From the NCBI GenBank assembly GCA_025786725.1, contig JAHLTZ010000005.1, forward strand, positions 682,001-746,000: a stretch of 64,000 nt of DNA, read 5' to 3'. Source of the DNA: Syncephalis fuscata. Taxonomy: Eukaryota > Zoopagomycota > Zoopagomycetes > Zoopagales > Piptocephalidaceae. Under the pieces are notes generated by a model. The model made no database searches. It was not told where the DNA came from and saw only the letters and a program-made list of their open reading frames with translations. The position numbers and the translations under genes were made by a program. Positions 42,663 to 53,834 of the stretch are shown in pieces (within the stretch, counting starts at the first letter, position 1; every line of letters starts with the position of its first letter).

Positions 42663-44337
42663 ATTACAACTAACAGTTTTTGCAATAAATAGCTGAATAT
42701 CTAATGAAATTAATGGTGTTTTCAACTTTGTATTTATATTAGCAATACTAATTTGTTTAAAATCTAATGGATAGGCTTCTTTTATTAGGCTAGTATATAT
42801 ATGTGTACTGGATACAGTTAAACAATCAGCAATCTCGACGATGTTATTGCAAATAAGCTGTTTAGAAAAATGTAATAACATTGTTGGGAATGTCGCACTT
42901 TTGTGGTGACTATTGCATATTCGAAATAAACAGACATAATATCACACGCTTTAACTTGACATTATAACATGATGGCACGCTGGTCGCCTTATTTTTAATA
43001 AAATATTTTGGTTACACACATAAATTATATTTATTTTATAACATATGTCGGAATTATGATCACTTGGATTACGCGGTTGTTGCTGTCACCCACACTTACA
43101 GTAGCACATTTTGACTGTATTATCAAATATCATTGTTAGTTTTTTTGTAAACTACAATATCCATTTAATATCATAAACAATATAAAATAGAAATACCATT
43201 TGGTATTTGTATTTACGTTTTGTAGCCTTGCATTGCTTATAACTATATTATTTTTATTTGATATTAAGTAGTATAAATGAAAAATAATAGTGCTACCACA
43301 GCTGTAAATAGTAATATTTATATATATACAAACGTTTAAATAGTTGGCTTTCATAACTGGTTTATAATCCATGCTGTATATGCATGTACCAATTTCAATT
43401 TCAATTTTCATACATATCTCATTTAGTCTTTTAGCCAATATCTTTGTAATTTGGTTTTTATTTCGTTTTATTTACAATTTTATTTATTTTACTTGTCCAA
43501 AAAAATAAGTGAATGAAAAATGGCACAAAGTAATGGTAAATTCCTTTATACCTGACTAGTGAGATCAAAATGTCAGGTTTTACATGCAAGCCTCTGTAAA
43601 TATAGAAAAACAACACATTCAATTAAGAAGTATGCAGATTGATGTTCTGCTAATTGTTTCCATTATTTGTATTTTTCTATACGATGTTAAAATAACTGTC
43701 AAAATGGCTTAATTCCTTTGCCTCAAGGTGTAACCATTGGTTTAATGGCCATATCCATACTTTTGGACTATGGGTTAAACGGTCGAATAATTACCTGATC
43801 TTTGTCATGCATACAATGACGGCAATAATTAGTAACACAATACTGCTAAAAAAAGCATACTTGGTGCTTTACCATTACAAATGAATTATATACGTTACAT
43901 TCCACTAATGCTACCGCAACTAGTTTACGCACCTGTTCAAATAAATTGTGACTTTGTCAACACTAATAAGTTGCATTAAAACAATATCATACACTTGGCT
44001 CAGATGCATGGAGACAATGAATGCGCAAAGGAATGCAGACAATTACATCGGTCTTATTGTGCAATATCCTCTGCTGTTTATTTGTATTAACACCTATCGA
44101 AATTATTTATTTTGGCATATGCTTTGTCGTGGATTGATAAGCCTTAGCTTATAAATATTTTCTTACTAATATCAAATAGGATGGTAGTCACTACAATATT
44201 GGCCAAACATTAGACAAGCATGTGAAAATACAATGGCGCCTCATATCGTCCCAAACTTACAACATAATATATTGCAAATTGCCACTTTTAAATTTGTAAA
44301 TCTATAAACCAGTGTATATACTGTACTCACAGCTAAA
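42663..44337. other. AT-rich intergenic region left of Fanzor-derived repeat
   Basis: No gene can be supported. Open frames at 42630 (-), 43136 (-) and 43948 (+) have the composition of random AT-rich sequence. No similarity to other parts of the window was noticed. Confidence 0.4.
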
Positions 44338-44875
44338 CTATTTTAAATAATGTAGCATACCATTTGATTTCTTTGAAAGATTTAAGGCCGATCATTGTTG
44401 TTGTTGGCCATGTGTAGAAAGACTGATCAAATATCAATAGAAGCCATACGATTGCGATTCCATGTCATTCCACATTTGTTGTTATTGCATTTATGTACAG
44501 CATGATTATTGCATCTAAATGGTCTTTTCTATTTTCTAATCTTCTATTATTGCATTTTGGACATATTTGTGATGTAAGATCAAAATCAATATAATTAATA
44601 TAAATGTCGTTTATTAAACAGCCACTTCTCACTATAGCCAATCCAACTAAATAAATGCATTTGAACAATCAATATCATAACGACAGTGTATATATATTAA
44701 AGCAATAATAAATATAACTAATTAATTACATTATTATACTAATAATTACACATGAATTAATTAATGTTGGATGCAGTATTATACGTGTTATAGTGATGAA
44801 CGAGTGTTTAATCGTGTCTAAAAGTGTTAAGAAAATGCGGGAGTCAAAGTGTAATAGCTTTCTAGCATTAAATAT
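44338..44875 (-). repeat. Fanzor-tail-derived repeat, copy 1
   Basis: One of two long similar segments (the other is 54669-55200), about 90% identical by eye and in the same orientation. Read on the minus strand it encodes the end of a Fanzor/TnpB-like nuclease: DFDLTSQICPKCNNRR (about 44535-44585), then, after a one-base shift at an A run, a second zinc-finger pair (KCNNNKCGM) and WNRNRMASIDI (about 44413-44450). This follows the family order (E/D)F-TS-CxxC ... C-C ... NRD-AS-NI. The RuvC-II glutamate position appears to be Phe and the RuvC-III Asp is Asn, so the encoded tail could not be catalytic. No RuvC-I region is found beside it. The upstream part (44714-44828) is the best-conserved block. 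Confidence 0.7.
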
Positions 44876-45150
44876 TAGTTTCTGTTTAAATTTGTAATTA
44901 TCATTAAAAATGTAGAAATTGTTATGTAAGCATAGTATAATAATTGCTGATAATACGATATATCTATATATCTATTAAATATTTATTAATTTATATTGAA
45001 CGTTTTTTAGTGTTTACGTAGTAGACAAATTTATTAAATAAGTTGCTATTTTTTTACATATTAGCAAAAACAATGAAGTAAAATATTTGTTTATATTTAT
45101 CATTAATCACTTTAGGTTAGTTATTTTTTATCTATTATATAAAACAAAAA

Positions 45151-46574
45151 TTACGCGAGCTGACTGGTGTATTCATAATTTAACACTTCGCTATTATCAG
45201 TAGTATCGCCAAGCTCATCGGAAGCAATATCTTCGGTTTCCGTAATATCCGCAAGTCGCATGTACATAGAAGCACCACTCTTAATGATAATCGGCGGATC
45301 GGAATAAAGTCGTTTGTATTCTTCAAGTTGCCCCAAACTAATATCGCAACCGCCACACACAATTACTACCAAGTTTGATTCTGGCCTTAAATCGGGAAAG
45401 ATTTCACGTAATGCACCTGTGTAAAGAAGCGACAATGTTGCTCCACAAGCTAATATGTAAATTTTAAGAGTAATAAACATTAATATTATTGGTTTAATAA
45501 ACTGCCATTAATAAAACTTACTTGCATCAACTAACATCCGATGATCATCTAAAGAAAGAAAGAAAGAATGTAAGTTCCTATTATCATTCGACGCCATCTA
45601 GCCAACTTACCTGCAAATTTAACACAGCCATCAGCCGCCATAGCATCTGTAACCGACAGTGGAATGACTGGGTGTCGCTGACAGCTTTCAAATGCTTTTG
45701 GTATAATTGCTCGTGTTCTTAGACCGGTAGCAATGGTATCGACATAGTCCACGGGTGTTACTCGTCCTGCCGTCAACGATCGCTGCAAACTACTGCTGCC
45801 ATGTGTCTCGACCGCCACTACTGGTACATGACCTAGCTGTTCACGCTTTAGTCCTTCTATCACTCCGGCCAGTACACCACCACCTGGTCCTACTGTTGTA
45901 ATGATTGCAGTTGGAGGCTCAAGATGTGTATTTTTCAAATCTTTTACAATTTCCTCCACCATTGAAGCATGTCCCTGCCAAATATCCGGATGATCATATG
46001 GATGAATATAGACAGCATTTTCGCGTTCAGTATATATACGCGCACGTCTCTCTGCTCCTTCCCAGCCATCACCTTCAGGCTTTATTACAAGTGCACCATT
46101 GGCTTCCATCTGCGCAACCGAGGCCGCGGCTATTTTCTCGACTAAGAATATTGTTGCACCAACATACATGCTTCTTGCAGCCGAAGCCACAGCCAGCCCA
46201 ATATTGCCGTCACCCGAAGTAACAAAATGTCGTGCTCCTTTATATCTAACTGCATTATGGCACTGCAGCCATATACCTCTAAGTAGTAAGGGTAATAGTA
46301 GTAAGCGTTAGCAAAAATAACTAGTTCTAAAAGTAATTAACTTACCGAATATGTACAGAGGCCAGCGGCTGTAATGCTTCGAGCTTCAGCCATACTCGGC
46401 TAATGGAGGTTTAAACTTTCTTGTCAGCAACACTGGTTCTATTCAAGGTTAAGACGAACGTCTTTGCAGCACTTACCAGCCCATACGCACTTCCATGGAG
46501 GGAGAGTGTAAAAGTGGAGTATGTATGAACATACCCATCACAGCTTTGGTTTTTATTTTCGTTTTACTGCTCAT
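45151..46574 (-). CDS. Serine dehydratase-like PLP-fold protein with altered lysine site
   Basis: Homologous to PLP-dependent L-serine/L-threonine dehydratases (Cha1/SDS type), which deaminate serine to pyruvate in the cytosol. Exons: about 46574-46477, 46399-46346, then from 46278 downstream through 45610, with short exons joined to a last exon ending at 45151-45153. Family landmarks: IHTPLLHSPS; VWLKLEALQP; HFVTSGDGNIGLAVASAAR (glycine/Asn loop); HPYDHPDIWQGHASMVEE; TVGPGGGVLAGVIEGL (phosphate loop); PVVAVETHGSSS; and VVIVCGGCDISLGQLEEY. The SFKIRG box that normally carries the PLP-binding lysine reads SVHIRG (46351-46353 encodes His), so the Schiff-base lysine is missing. The intron structure here is clean (GT-AG at 46279-46345 and 46400-46476), arguing against a frame error. 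It may have lost deaminase activity. ATG 46538 is an alternative start. Confidence 0.8.
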
Positions 46575-46832
46575 GACTATAGGCAACGGCAGCCAGCAGT
46601 GTGTGTCTGGCTTACGAATGTTAGAGTATGAATGTAATAATTACAGGGACTGATTAGACAAGAATGCAAATATCTGCTGCTACAATGGCAACAACGAGGA
46701 CAGAGTAGTAGTAGTCGAAATAAAAGCGCAGTCAACTCCAAAAAACAGCAAACAATGAAAGTAAAATAAATTGATACGCTATAATAAAATAAAACTGCTA
46801 AAAATGCAAATACAGCCAGTAAACACTTTTAT

Positions 46833-48738
46833 TCATTCGATACAATTCGTAAATACCCAGGACTGATCCACAATGCTGACCACGACCAGTGTTGTGCCGA
46901 TAAGCTCAGGTTCAAGTCGACGCCATTCTTGACGGACCATTCTTGCTACACGACCACTGGGTGCCCAGATATGCAAGATTTGTTTATACAGTGTAGCATT
47001 CTGACCCTCAATAGCACCACAAGTCTTATTTTGTTGCTGATAATAGCCGTATTGAGCACTATTATGTATCAGAGTACTATCATCATCATCATTATCATCC
47101 GTAGTTGATGATAGTACAATATGCCGTGTTGCACCGATAACACCACGTAACTTTTTACGAATTAATCGTCGGGCGTCAGCTCGTGTATAAGTTTTATGTG
47201 GTGCAGTCATGGCACGAGTAACCGAGACGGAAATGCTTAAGCCGTCGCCAAGTTCACAAATGTAATCGGTCATAGGCCCGCCTGATGGGAAATAACACAC
47301 TTCCATCTATTATATAGCAGAATATCAGTTAGTATTATTAAATAGTTACAGTTTTATGCCTATTACTTACCTCAGTTAATAAAAGCTTTGCCCCTAGCCA
47401 ACGGCTTATAAGTTCACAAGACAGTATCTCTGAAAGGATACTGCTACCACCCGCATTGGGTGAGTCACGTACACGTTGTGCACCAGGCGACAATTGTACA
47501 TTGGCAAAGTGACGTGCACGTACACTAACATTCGTACATACCATGGCTGGTTGGTCACGGTATAGAAGCGAACGTAGTGTGCGTCGCAAGTCACGATCTG
47601 CCCAGCCGATACAAAGGTCGTTCCAGTCAATACACCAATGATGCATACTGCTGTGATGACGATGACACCAGCGGGGCAGTGCTGCTTTAGCCGCAGCAGC
47701 CGTTTCTCGTAAATATTCGTTATTGTCATCGGTATCCATCGCATTATGATGTCGATGACAGTCTATAAATACAGTTGTGGGGTAAATAGAATTACAGAAT
47801 GGTTCATAAGAATCGATAGGGAATTGACGCTGATAACGCTTAAGTAATAAAGCAATATCCTTTTTAAGATCATCATTTGATACTTCGGCTGAATAAAGTT
47901 GCAGCCTTCGTGCTTTCTCCCATTCTCTTTTTCTCTTTTTTTCTTTTTAAGCGCAACTAGAGATGATACTGTGGCAGACAGCGGCAGTACTTTGATGATG
48001 CTCGCCAATGGGTTGGAAAGTCTGTGACCGTAAGTAGTAATGGCTGGTATAGCGCGACATCGCGACACAAGGAACGCGCCATAATGGTCTGACGAGTGGT
48101 CGGCTACAACCAGTTGTGTTACTGCTCGGAAGAAGACATTGCTTTCCTGAAACTCCAAAGCGGCAGCAAGAATAAAATTCGTGTTTATCACATTGTTTAG
48201 TACCATTGGTATCATTGGTTCTTTGTATATTGTTGGCTTCATTCGTATATACATTGCTGTTTGTGGTAATCGCCTTTCGTTGATCACAAATAACAATGTT
48301 ATAGTAATAGCAGATGTAGGCGTAGAGTGCGGCAAATGAGTTAATGCCTTCACCACACCTCTCTTCCTCTTCCTCAGATCGTTCTTGTTGCTTGTTTGTG
48401 CGTAAAGTGCAATCAAACGACAGCATTCGCAAATAGCCAGAGAGCAAACGGGCTCCAGCGGCATTTGAGCCACTGGTAGCTTGTTGCTCGGCGGCAGTGA
48501 GTAGAGCGACGACATCTTGACTAGTTTCGGTGATGCGGCAGCAACTTTCGTGGCATTCGGCAGCAATAGCCGCCAACCAGCTGTCTACATTATAGTTTTG
48601 ATACTGCACGGGCCATCCTATAGACAGTTTGCTAGGTACACTGGTTAACAGTGTGGCAGCTATAGTGTTGGCGTTGTTCATACAATTCTGCTCCATACTG
48701 GCTGTGGATTTCAATACTGAGGCAATTTCTTGAATCAT
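46833..48738 (-). CDS. Unrecognised conserved-looking protein
   Basis: I do not recognise this gene. The N-terminal frame (from 48738, MIQEIASVLKSTASMEQN) is followed, after a frame change near 48200, by AALEFQESNVFFRAVTQLVV and PLSATVSSLVALKKKKR. A lysine/arginine-rich linker and ARRLQLYSAEVSNDDLKKDI come next, with further frame changes near 47945, an A-rich stretch. The 3' half looks like a folded domain: CHRHHNAMDTDDNNEYLRE, RDLRRTLRSLLYRDQPAMVC, DSPNAGGSSILSEILSCELI, then across an intron (about 47307-47372) EVCYFPSGGPMTDYICELGD, SISVSVTRAM, ARRLIRKKLRGVIGATRHIV and LHIWAPSGRVARMVRQEW, ending at 46833. The ordered Glu, Asp and SVTR residues could belong to an enzyme fold, but I cannot name one. 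It follows the serine dehydratase-like gene on the same strand with a gap of about 260 bases. Confidence 0.6.
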
Positions 48739-49990
48739 GGTAGTAGTTGTGTTATTGTTAAAGGAACAATAAAGTAAATCGATATAATGTTTGGTACGGC
48801 GTTGAATAGCGCGAGTACGATTGAAGTAAATCGAAATTCAAATAGCTTGAATAACCGTTGGTATAAAGCAAAAGAAGTAGCAATAAGCTATAATTTGTTA
48901 TCTGACAGGCAGTACTTGAAATAATTCAAACAATTGGACTGGTAGTGATGGCAACAATAATGATAGTATGGGAAACATGAACAAATAAATGGCCAATTTA
49001 AAGTTCTGAAACAGAAACCACTAATTGTTTACACAATGAATTAATGCGATTGAGTCACACTGATGGTTTATACTTGTTGAGTCATCGGCACCCGTTTAGT
49101 TTCAAATCATCAGAATGATTCAGCCATTTATTTAATTCCATGCATCATTGATTCCCCTATGGCATGCAATAACCAATAACGCGATAGCGAGTATGCAAAG
49201 ATGGATAAAAATAGATGCTAATGCTGATGAAAGATGTAATCGCTTATCTATTGCTGCTGCTACTTGATCCTTGTAATTTGGCAGTTTTAATTTCTACACT
49301 ATATTATGATTAATTTGCACTTTATTATTCATTATTTTAGTACGTATGATCGTTTTAAAAAGTAATATCTATTATTTCTAACAACTATAATTGCATTAGA
49401 AAATACTGTTTTTATTTATACTGTCATGAATAAGACGACTAACTAATTAATAAAATAGAAGTAAAGACCAGTACTTTATTATGAGAAATGGTAAATCATG
49501 TATGTATTACAATACTGATATTATGGTTATGATATTATGATAGTGTGGCTATGAAATACATTATGTGATTAAAAAATCTATTAAAACTGCACATAAACAG
49601 ACAATAATACGTATACCAAATATCAACACTAATTACTAGTAACAAATAACTATTACAAAGATGCCGTAGCTTAAAATATATTGATAGCCGAATTTTACAA
49701 AGTATAGCTCCTCTACAGTTTATGTGCATAACATTTTAAATTCAATAAAAAGCTACAGCTTTATTATTCTAACAGTTCCATGAACTATAAGGCTAAATGG
49801 CTTATAAAATTAAAGCAAAACTGGCACTAACAGACCAATATGAATGATCGCCAATGATCCGTTAGGTACAAGACTGAACTATCTTCCAATAACACTAGCA
49901 GTATTAACTTGAGTTTCATAGCTGGCCTTTAGATCCTTTCTTTGGTTAGATTTGTTTTGATGGCCGTATATTTGGTTTTACTTCTGGATT
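48739..49990. other. AT-rich intergenic region
   Basis: I see only AT-rich sequence with no coding frame worth supporting. The first 300 bases (48739-49050) presumably serve as promoter of the leftward gene. The frame at 49535-49729 lacks any recognisable feature. Confidence 0.4.
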
Positions 49991-50230
49991 TTACTCTTTT
50001 TGTGAAGGAGGCTGTGATGGCGGTATATGAATAGGACAAATTATGCATTTGGGGCCAGTATTGCAAACCTTCATGCAAACTCTACCCTTTCCCTTGCAGG
50101 TTCGAGCTTCCTTACGGCTGCATGGCTGACTTCCTGCCTGAGAATTTGGCATTGGTTCGGCGTCTACCGTAGCAACACTAGCCACAAAGATGATGGCAAC
50201 GGTACAGATGGCAACAGCTGAAAGCTTCAT
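49991..50230 (-). CDS. Six-cysteine small secreted peptide
   Basis: I do not recognise a family. The ATG at 50228-50230 gives a textbook signal peptide (MKLSAVAICTVAIIFVASVA, ending near VDAEP); an ATG nine codons upstream is in frame but would put polar residues before it, so I prefer the inner start. The mature peptide of about 55 residues has six cysteines (PC, TC, VC, VC, KC, IC) within 31 residues, several lysines and arginines, and a proline-rich end (PPSQPPSQKE). Single exon, 79 codons. The cysteine density suggests a disulfide-stabilised extracellular peptide. Neighbouring DNA is much more AT-rich. Confidence 0.65.
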   Translation of the reverse strand: MKLSAVAICTVAIIFVASVATVDAEPMPNSQAGSQPCSRKEARTCKGKGRVCMKVCNTGPKCIICPIHIPPSQPPSQKE

Positions 50231-51098
50231 GGTATTTTGAATCAACAGAATATGCAAGTAAAGGTTTGCAAAAAGTCAGGATGGAGTGAAGTGTGTTATA
50301 ATGTTGCTCAATTCTACGTCTTAAACATGCGCTATTTAAAGCTTTGGACATTGTAAATAATTCTATGGCATAGTATTTATTGGTATGGGATATGGATGGA
50401 TATCCAGTTTCAAGATTGCGCAGCTATATTTGCTACTATGTTTCAGCCGTTTATTAGGCTAAAAGTGGCGTGAATCTACTGCGTATAGTCAATTGGCAGC
50501 GCCTATGTTTATTTCATACGTTTAATTCTAATGATACGCATATTACTGACAAAACGTTAATAAACACTAATTGCAATCTATATAATTTACAGCATATGTT
50601 TATTTGTTGTCTAATATATCTACAACTATCATCGGCAAAATATATTGAATGCCAAATACTTTATTAGTATAGGCCAATAGGTTGGAACGTAGTAATGCGC
50701 CGTTTCAATGCGTGCAATGGCAGTTCTTTCTATTCAAGTGCAACCCAAAACTAACCAACTCTCCTAAAGTCGCATTATACCAGTACCTATTGTTTTAGCA
50801 GACATTTTTAGCTACACGAAACGTCAAACTGACATGCTTGTCGTTACTTTCATAGGCCTATGTATCAAGTACGATGCTTTTTACGCAATCAATTGTAACG
50901 ATTTAAATAATTGACGAGTTGATTGGATTAATTTGTGTTTAAATGATCATTCACAATAAATATTAACGTAATGTAATGTCATTATCATTTTATAAAATTG
51001 AATATAAATAAATGTAATAGGGGGAATCGTGGTAACCTAAACGGTCAACGCGTCTTCCCTAAGTAGAAAATGTTGGTTCGCCTAGTTTGAATCTTGTT
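50231..51098. other. Region between secreted peptide and Fanzor 3' end
   Basis: No gene is seen. From about 51020 rightward the GC content rises sharply where the 3' part of the Fanzor begins. If this Fanzor follows the TnpB rule, its guide RNA would be expected near this 3' boundary, but I could not identify one by eye and no terminal repeats were found. Confidence 0.4.
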
Positions 51099-53834
51099 TT
51101 AGGAAATGCGTGATGGGATCTTCCGTAGAAGAAATGGTTGATATTCCAACACGTGAGGAGAGCCACCAACGGTTTCAGTTGTAGATGGCAGGTTCTGCGT
51201 TGCGCGCGGATAGGTTCGAAATGAACCGTCTATTCTCCTAGGGTGGCAGGCAAATGCTGCAAATGCCCGGTTAGGTCCTACGGACCGTTGTTTCACTCAA
51301 GCTAATAAATCCAAATACTTATCTGAAAGAAAGATATTCATCAATTTTAATGGCAACAAGATTTCCACGACGCTTTCGTCGTTTCAACATTTGCCAGCAC
51401 TTGTTGACAACAGCAAATCGATAGCCCTTGTATACATTGTTTTGCTTGCCAAACATTGCATCGCCGAATACAACAAGTGGCATTTTGCTAGTTGTTTGTA
51501 ACCTTGCTGGGCGCCATCCTTCTTTCACTCTTGGTGGCTCACTATTTAATTATATATAAATCATATATTAGTATACACATTAATAAGATATTAATAATAA
51601 CTTACCTTTCAGCCACTTTAGTAATTGTTACTATTGGCGGATCATCTTTCTTCTTCTTTCCGTGTCTCTTTCTGTGATTCTTTCCTGTCCTTCCTCTCTT
51701 CTGTCTCTTCTTTCTTGCTTCCTTTCTTTTCTTCCTGCTGTACTTTTTTCCACCGTTGGTCAGTATGTTGCCATTTCTTCGGCTGCTCGCTGCACTCCTT
51801 GATAGCCATGAAAACGTGGTTTGGTGTGCTGGAATTGTAAAAGTTAAACAGTTTGGCCATGTACTGAAAGACATAGGAAATATGTTGTCTGTATTGTAGT
51901 ACACTTTGTGTTTTACCCGTTGGTAACTCAGTTTCAGCTTTTTTAATTTCTTCCAGGTCTTTTTGTCCATTTTGTTTTCGTAGACGGCGGATAGAGCCGG
52001 TATAGTTGTAATATTCTTTTGTTGAACATCGTCGGATTTATGGAATTCATTTCCATGTCCATATGCAGCAGTAAAGACTTGGCTAATGCCAGGATCTACT
52101 GCACATGGACGGAAATACTGGGCAATATCTTCACTCCTGAAATCAGCAACTGAAAGTTCAACATTATTGCAATTTGACTTTCTACTTTCCCGGTAAAAGT
52201 GAAAGTCAACAGAGTAGCCATCCGTTGTAATTGAATTCATAAATTTAATTCTTCTTTGTTCGCTACTATTTAATAATTCTTCTTCACTACAAATACATAG
52301 TTGTTTTAATTATTATAATTTCATTTTATATATTAAATACCTTTTGTAGCCCAGTTTTCAAAATTAAAAACATCATAAAAATTACGTGTATTATTTTCAT
52401 AATAATTCTCATTATGTGCTGGATATAAATAAATTATTTCAGACAAAGCCAATGCGCTCACGTGTATAAAGCACCACTTGAAAGAAACATTAGGAACGAG
52501 TGCGAAGAGACGTGGTAAGTGTATTGGTGGTGGAGGTGTATGTGCTGCTTGTAAGTGTATTTTCTATATTCACTGAGTATATACCGTAAGCAGGCACAAA
52601 ATCACCTGGCGATGCAGAAAGCTTTGTTAAAGTGGCACGTTCTGTTATCACTTTTTCAAGTTCCACGCACACACGTCCAACGGCAGCAGCAAATTCTTTG
52701 TTGTTTTTGTAAATATCACTTTCAAGCGGTTTTGGCTTTCCGCCTGCCACACGCTCATAAATGTATTCACTTGCAATACATTTAATATAATGAAGAGGAA
52801 TTGCCTATTTGATGTAAATAAATAAAGTCGAGATTAAATATATAAGCTATTTATTATCTACTTACCCTGGAGACATAGTCACGAAGTCGAAAGACTGCAA
52901 ATTGTGTTACATGACTTTCAAATTGCTCAACAATAATGTTTTGGTATACTGTTGCTAGTGTTGTACATGCTGATAATAAACATTGCTGTAGCATTGGATA
53001 CCGTCTAATTCATAGACAGCTGCAGGATAATTGCCTCAATGCATTCCAATTTTTAATGATATCTTGAAAAGTTCATCGTTTTTGTTTTTAATTTTCCTGT
53101 CTTCTTCAATTTCCTTGCCCATAGCCAATCGGCAGACTAAATAAAAATAGTCTTTGTGTACAGATAACTTGGTATTGCTTCATTTTTTGAAATAATATAT
53201 AGATTGGTAAATAGTTGGACACGGATTATAACCTCTCGAACAAATTTACATACTTCATTAACTTTGCTTTTTAGCTGGCGCTCATGCTTTGGCCACACAC
53301 ATGAACTCCATGGCAATTTGCGCGTAAATACTTCAACGCCAAATCCGAGTTCAGCCACTGCCTTCTTCTTCATTGTATTTGAAGGGCGTTTGTGTGCCAA
53401 AGCTCAGCTGACTTATGGCCTTCTTCATCACCAGATAGACATTCTTCATTAGAAATGCTTCATTTGGCATAGGACGCCCTCTTTGCCAACGTCCTTTCTG
53501 TTTAGCCTGCTTATTAGCAGACTTTTCCTCACTGGTCAATTTTCTTTTTTGACCAACTATATAAAATGCTATTAATAAAAGTATACAGAATAAACAAAAT
53601 ATAGATACTAATCTGAATATCACTTGCAGACTTTGCTGTGTCTTCGCAGCTTGCATGTCCATGTTTTTTACAATTAACGCAAACTACTACAATAGATATT
53701 AACCATATAAATAAATTTAAATCATAAATAATAAATATTATCATTACCTTCTTTTGTTTCTTATATTTCAACTCATTTTCTTCCTTCTTTTTCTGCTTAA
53801 TAGCAGCAATAAATTCATGAACGAATAGTGGCAT
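51099..53834 (-). CDS. Fanzor: eukaryotic TnpB/Cas12-related RNA-guided nuclease
   Basis: Fanzor proteins are eukaryotic relatives of TnpB, RuvC nucleases guided by a non-coding RNA and carried by, or derived from, mobile elements. The start is at 53832-53834 (MPLFVHEFIAAIKQKKK). A zinc-knuckle-like CVNCKKHGHASC follows (about 53640-53685), then helical Fanzor segments (VNEVCKFVREVIIRVQLFTN near 53210-53260; NIIVEQFESHVTQFAVFRLR near 52880-52940; RVCVELEKVITERATLTKL). The core begins with ITTDGYSVDFHFYR and RuvC-I CAVDPGISQVFTA (Asp codon at 52094-52096). A family-typical QRAAEEMA, then NILTNGGKKYSRKKRK with a basic nuclear-localisation-like run, comes next. After an intron (about 51540-51602) come EPPRVKEGW, MPLVVFGDAMFGK and RuvC-II AIKIDEYLS (Glu at 51337-51339). 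CxxC (CSIC, about 51250-51261) follows out of frame, and the end is scrambled. At least six short introns are implied. The gene is recognisable through RuvC-II; integrity of the last 80 residues is doubtful. Confidence 0.82.

Noticed and set aside
44465-44668. Minus-strand open frame as a stand-alone small gene
   Set aside because: It is the decayed Fanzor tail inside a repeat; the frame ends out of register before the second zinc-finger half and the second copy does not preserve it.
47947-48566. Overlapping minus-strand frames read as two genes
   Set aside because: They are best read as one gene with a frame break; one frame carries the N-terminal part and the other the middle part.
51205-51232. 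GGTTCGAAATGAACC resembling a tRNA T-arm
   Set aside because: No acceptor stem or anticodon arm of the right spacing could be drawn around it, and it lies within the Fanzor 3' region.
51642-51860. Separate Lys/Glu-rich protein on the minus strand
   Set aside because: It is the out-of-frame reading of the Fanzor basic segment that contains GGKKYSRKKRK in the family frame.
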